Below, piece after piece: positions 6,227 through 6,364 of a DNA stretch of 6,364 nt (position 1 is the stretch's first letter; every line of letters starts with the position of its first letter). The stretch covers positions 1 to 6,364 of the forward strand of contig JAITDV010000415.1 of the NCBI GenBank assembly GCA_031282385.1, in the 5' to 3' direction. The translations under genes and the position numbers were made by a program. The notes under the pieces are model-generated. The model searched no databases. It was not told where the DNA came from and worked only from the letters and a program-made list of their open reading frames with translations. The stretch comes from Planctomycetaceae bacterium (lineage in GTDB: Bacteria; Planctomycetota; Planctomycetia; Pirellulales; Thermoguttaceae).

Positions 6227-6364
6227 TTAATTAATTATTTGTTCGCGGTGGTTGGTATGATTATTTGCCTTAACAATAGCGGCTTTGGTGAAAATTGATT
6301 GTTTAGCAAAACTTGCGCAATAACAATTTAACCAAATTGCAAAAATGATTCCCCACAACAAAAA
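6227..6364 (-). CDS. Possible C-terminal end of a membrane protein (partial)
   Basis: On the - strand one frame is open from the window edge (6364) for 45 codons to TAA at 6229-6227. It reads FLLWGIIFAIWLN, a plausible membrane helix, then a polar tail ending NHREQIIN. If real, it is the 3' end of a gene that converges on the Fe-S gene. Support is only the open frame in AT-rich DNA and the hydrophobic-then-polar pattern. I recognise no family, and a chance frame is quite possible. Confidence 0.3.
   Translation of the reverse strand, partial: FLLWGIIFAIWLNCYCASFAKQSIFTKAAIVKANNHTNHREQIIN

Overview
This is an AT-rich bacterial window with three genes on the + strand, separated by unusually long noncoding gaps, plus the possible tail of a fourth gene on the - strand at the right edge. 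The organism cannot be named from sequence alone. Two of the gene starts lack a good Shine-Dalgarno sequence. A rhamnosidase-like polysaccharide enzyme and a [4Fe-4S] hydrogenase/sulfite-reductase-type subunit point to an anaerobic or fermentative, polysaccharide-degrading, probably uncultured bacterium. That is inference.

Layout. 1-2355: 3' part (784 codons) of a large secreted-type glycoside hydrolase of the GH106-like kind. Its reading frame is open at base 1, so the N-terminus and most of the catalytic region lie outside. 2356-3121: 766-base gap with a strong hairpin (2438-2462), a weaker hairpin (2656-2691), a nested palindromic element (2842-3002) and a five-copy TAGTT tandem repeat (3011-3035) close to the next start. 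3122-4600: TrkH/KtrB-type K+ (or Na+) channel-like transporter with an atypical first pore loop and a long polar C-terminal tail. 4601-4997: 397-base gap with a small palindrome, a third copy of the AACTTCTAAAAAC motif and a TCGGCAA/TTGCCGA stem-loop. 4998-6011: 337-residue protein with two 4Fe-4S clusters, of the hydrogenase beta-subunit / anaerobic sulfite reductase A type. 6012-6364: nested inverted repeat, then a possible C-terminal end of a - strand membrane protein (6227-6364).

The three genes are functionally unrelated (polysaccharide breakdown, cation transport, electron transfer) and too far apart to look like one operon. Neither the transporter's cytosolic regulator (KtrA/TrkA) nor the flavin and catalytic partners of the iron-sulfur subunit are present. 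The most distinctive content is the set of related short palindromes in the gaps, which suggests a genome that carries dispersed, non-autonomous palindromic repeats. I see no CRISPR array, rRNA, tRNA, transposase or complete new multi-gene system.
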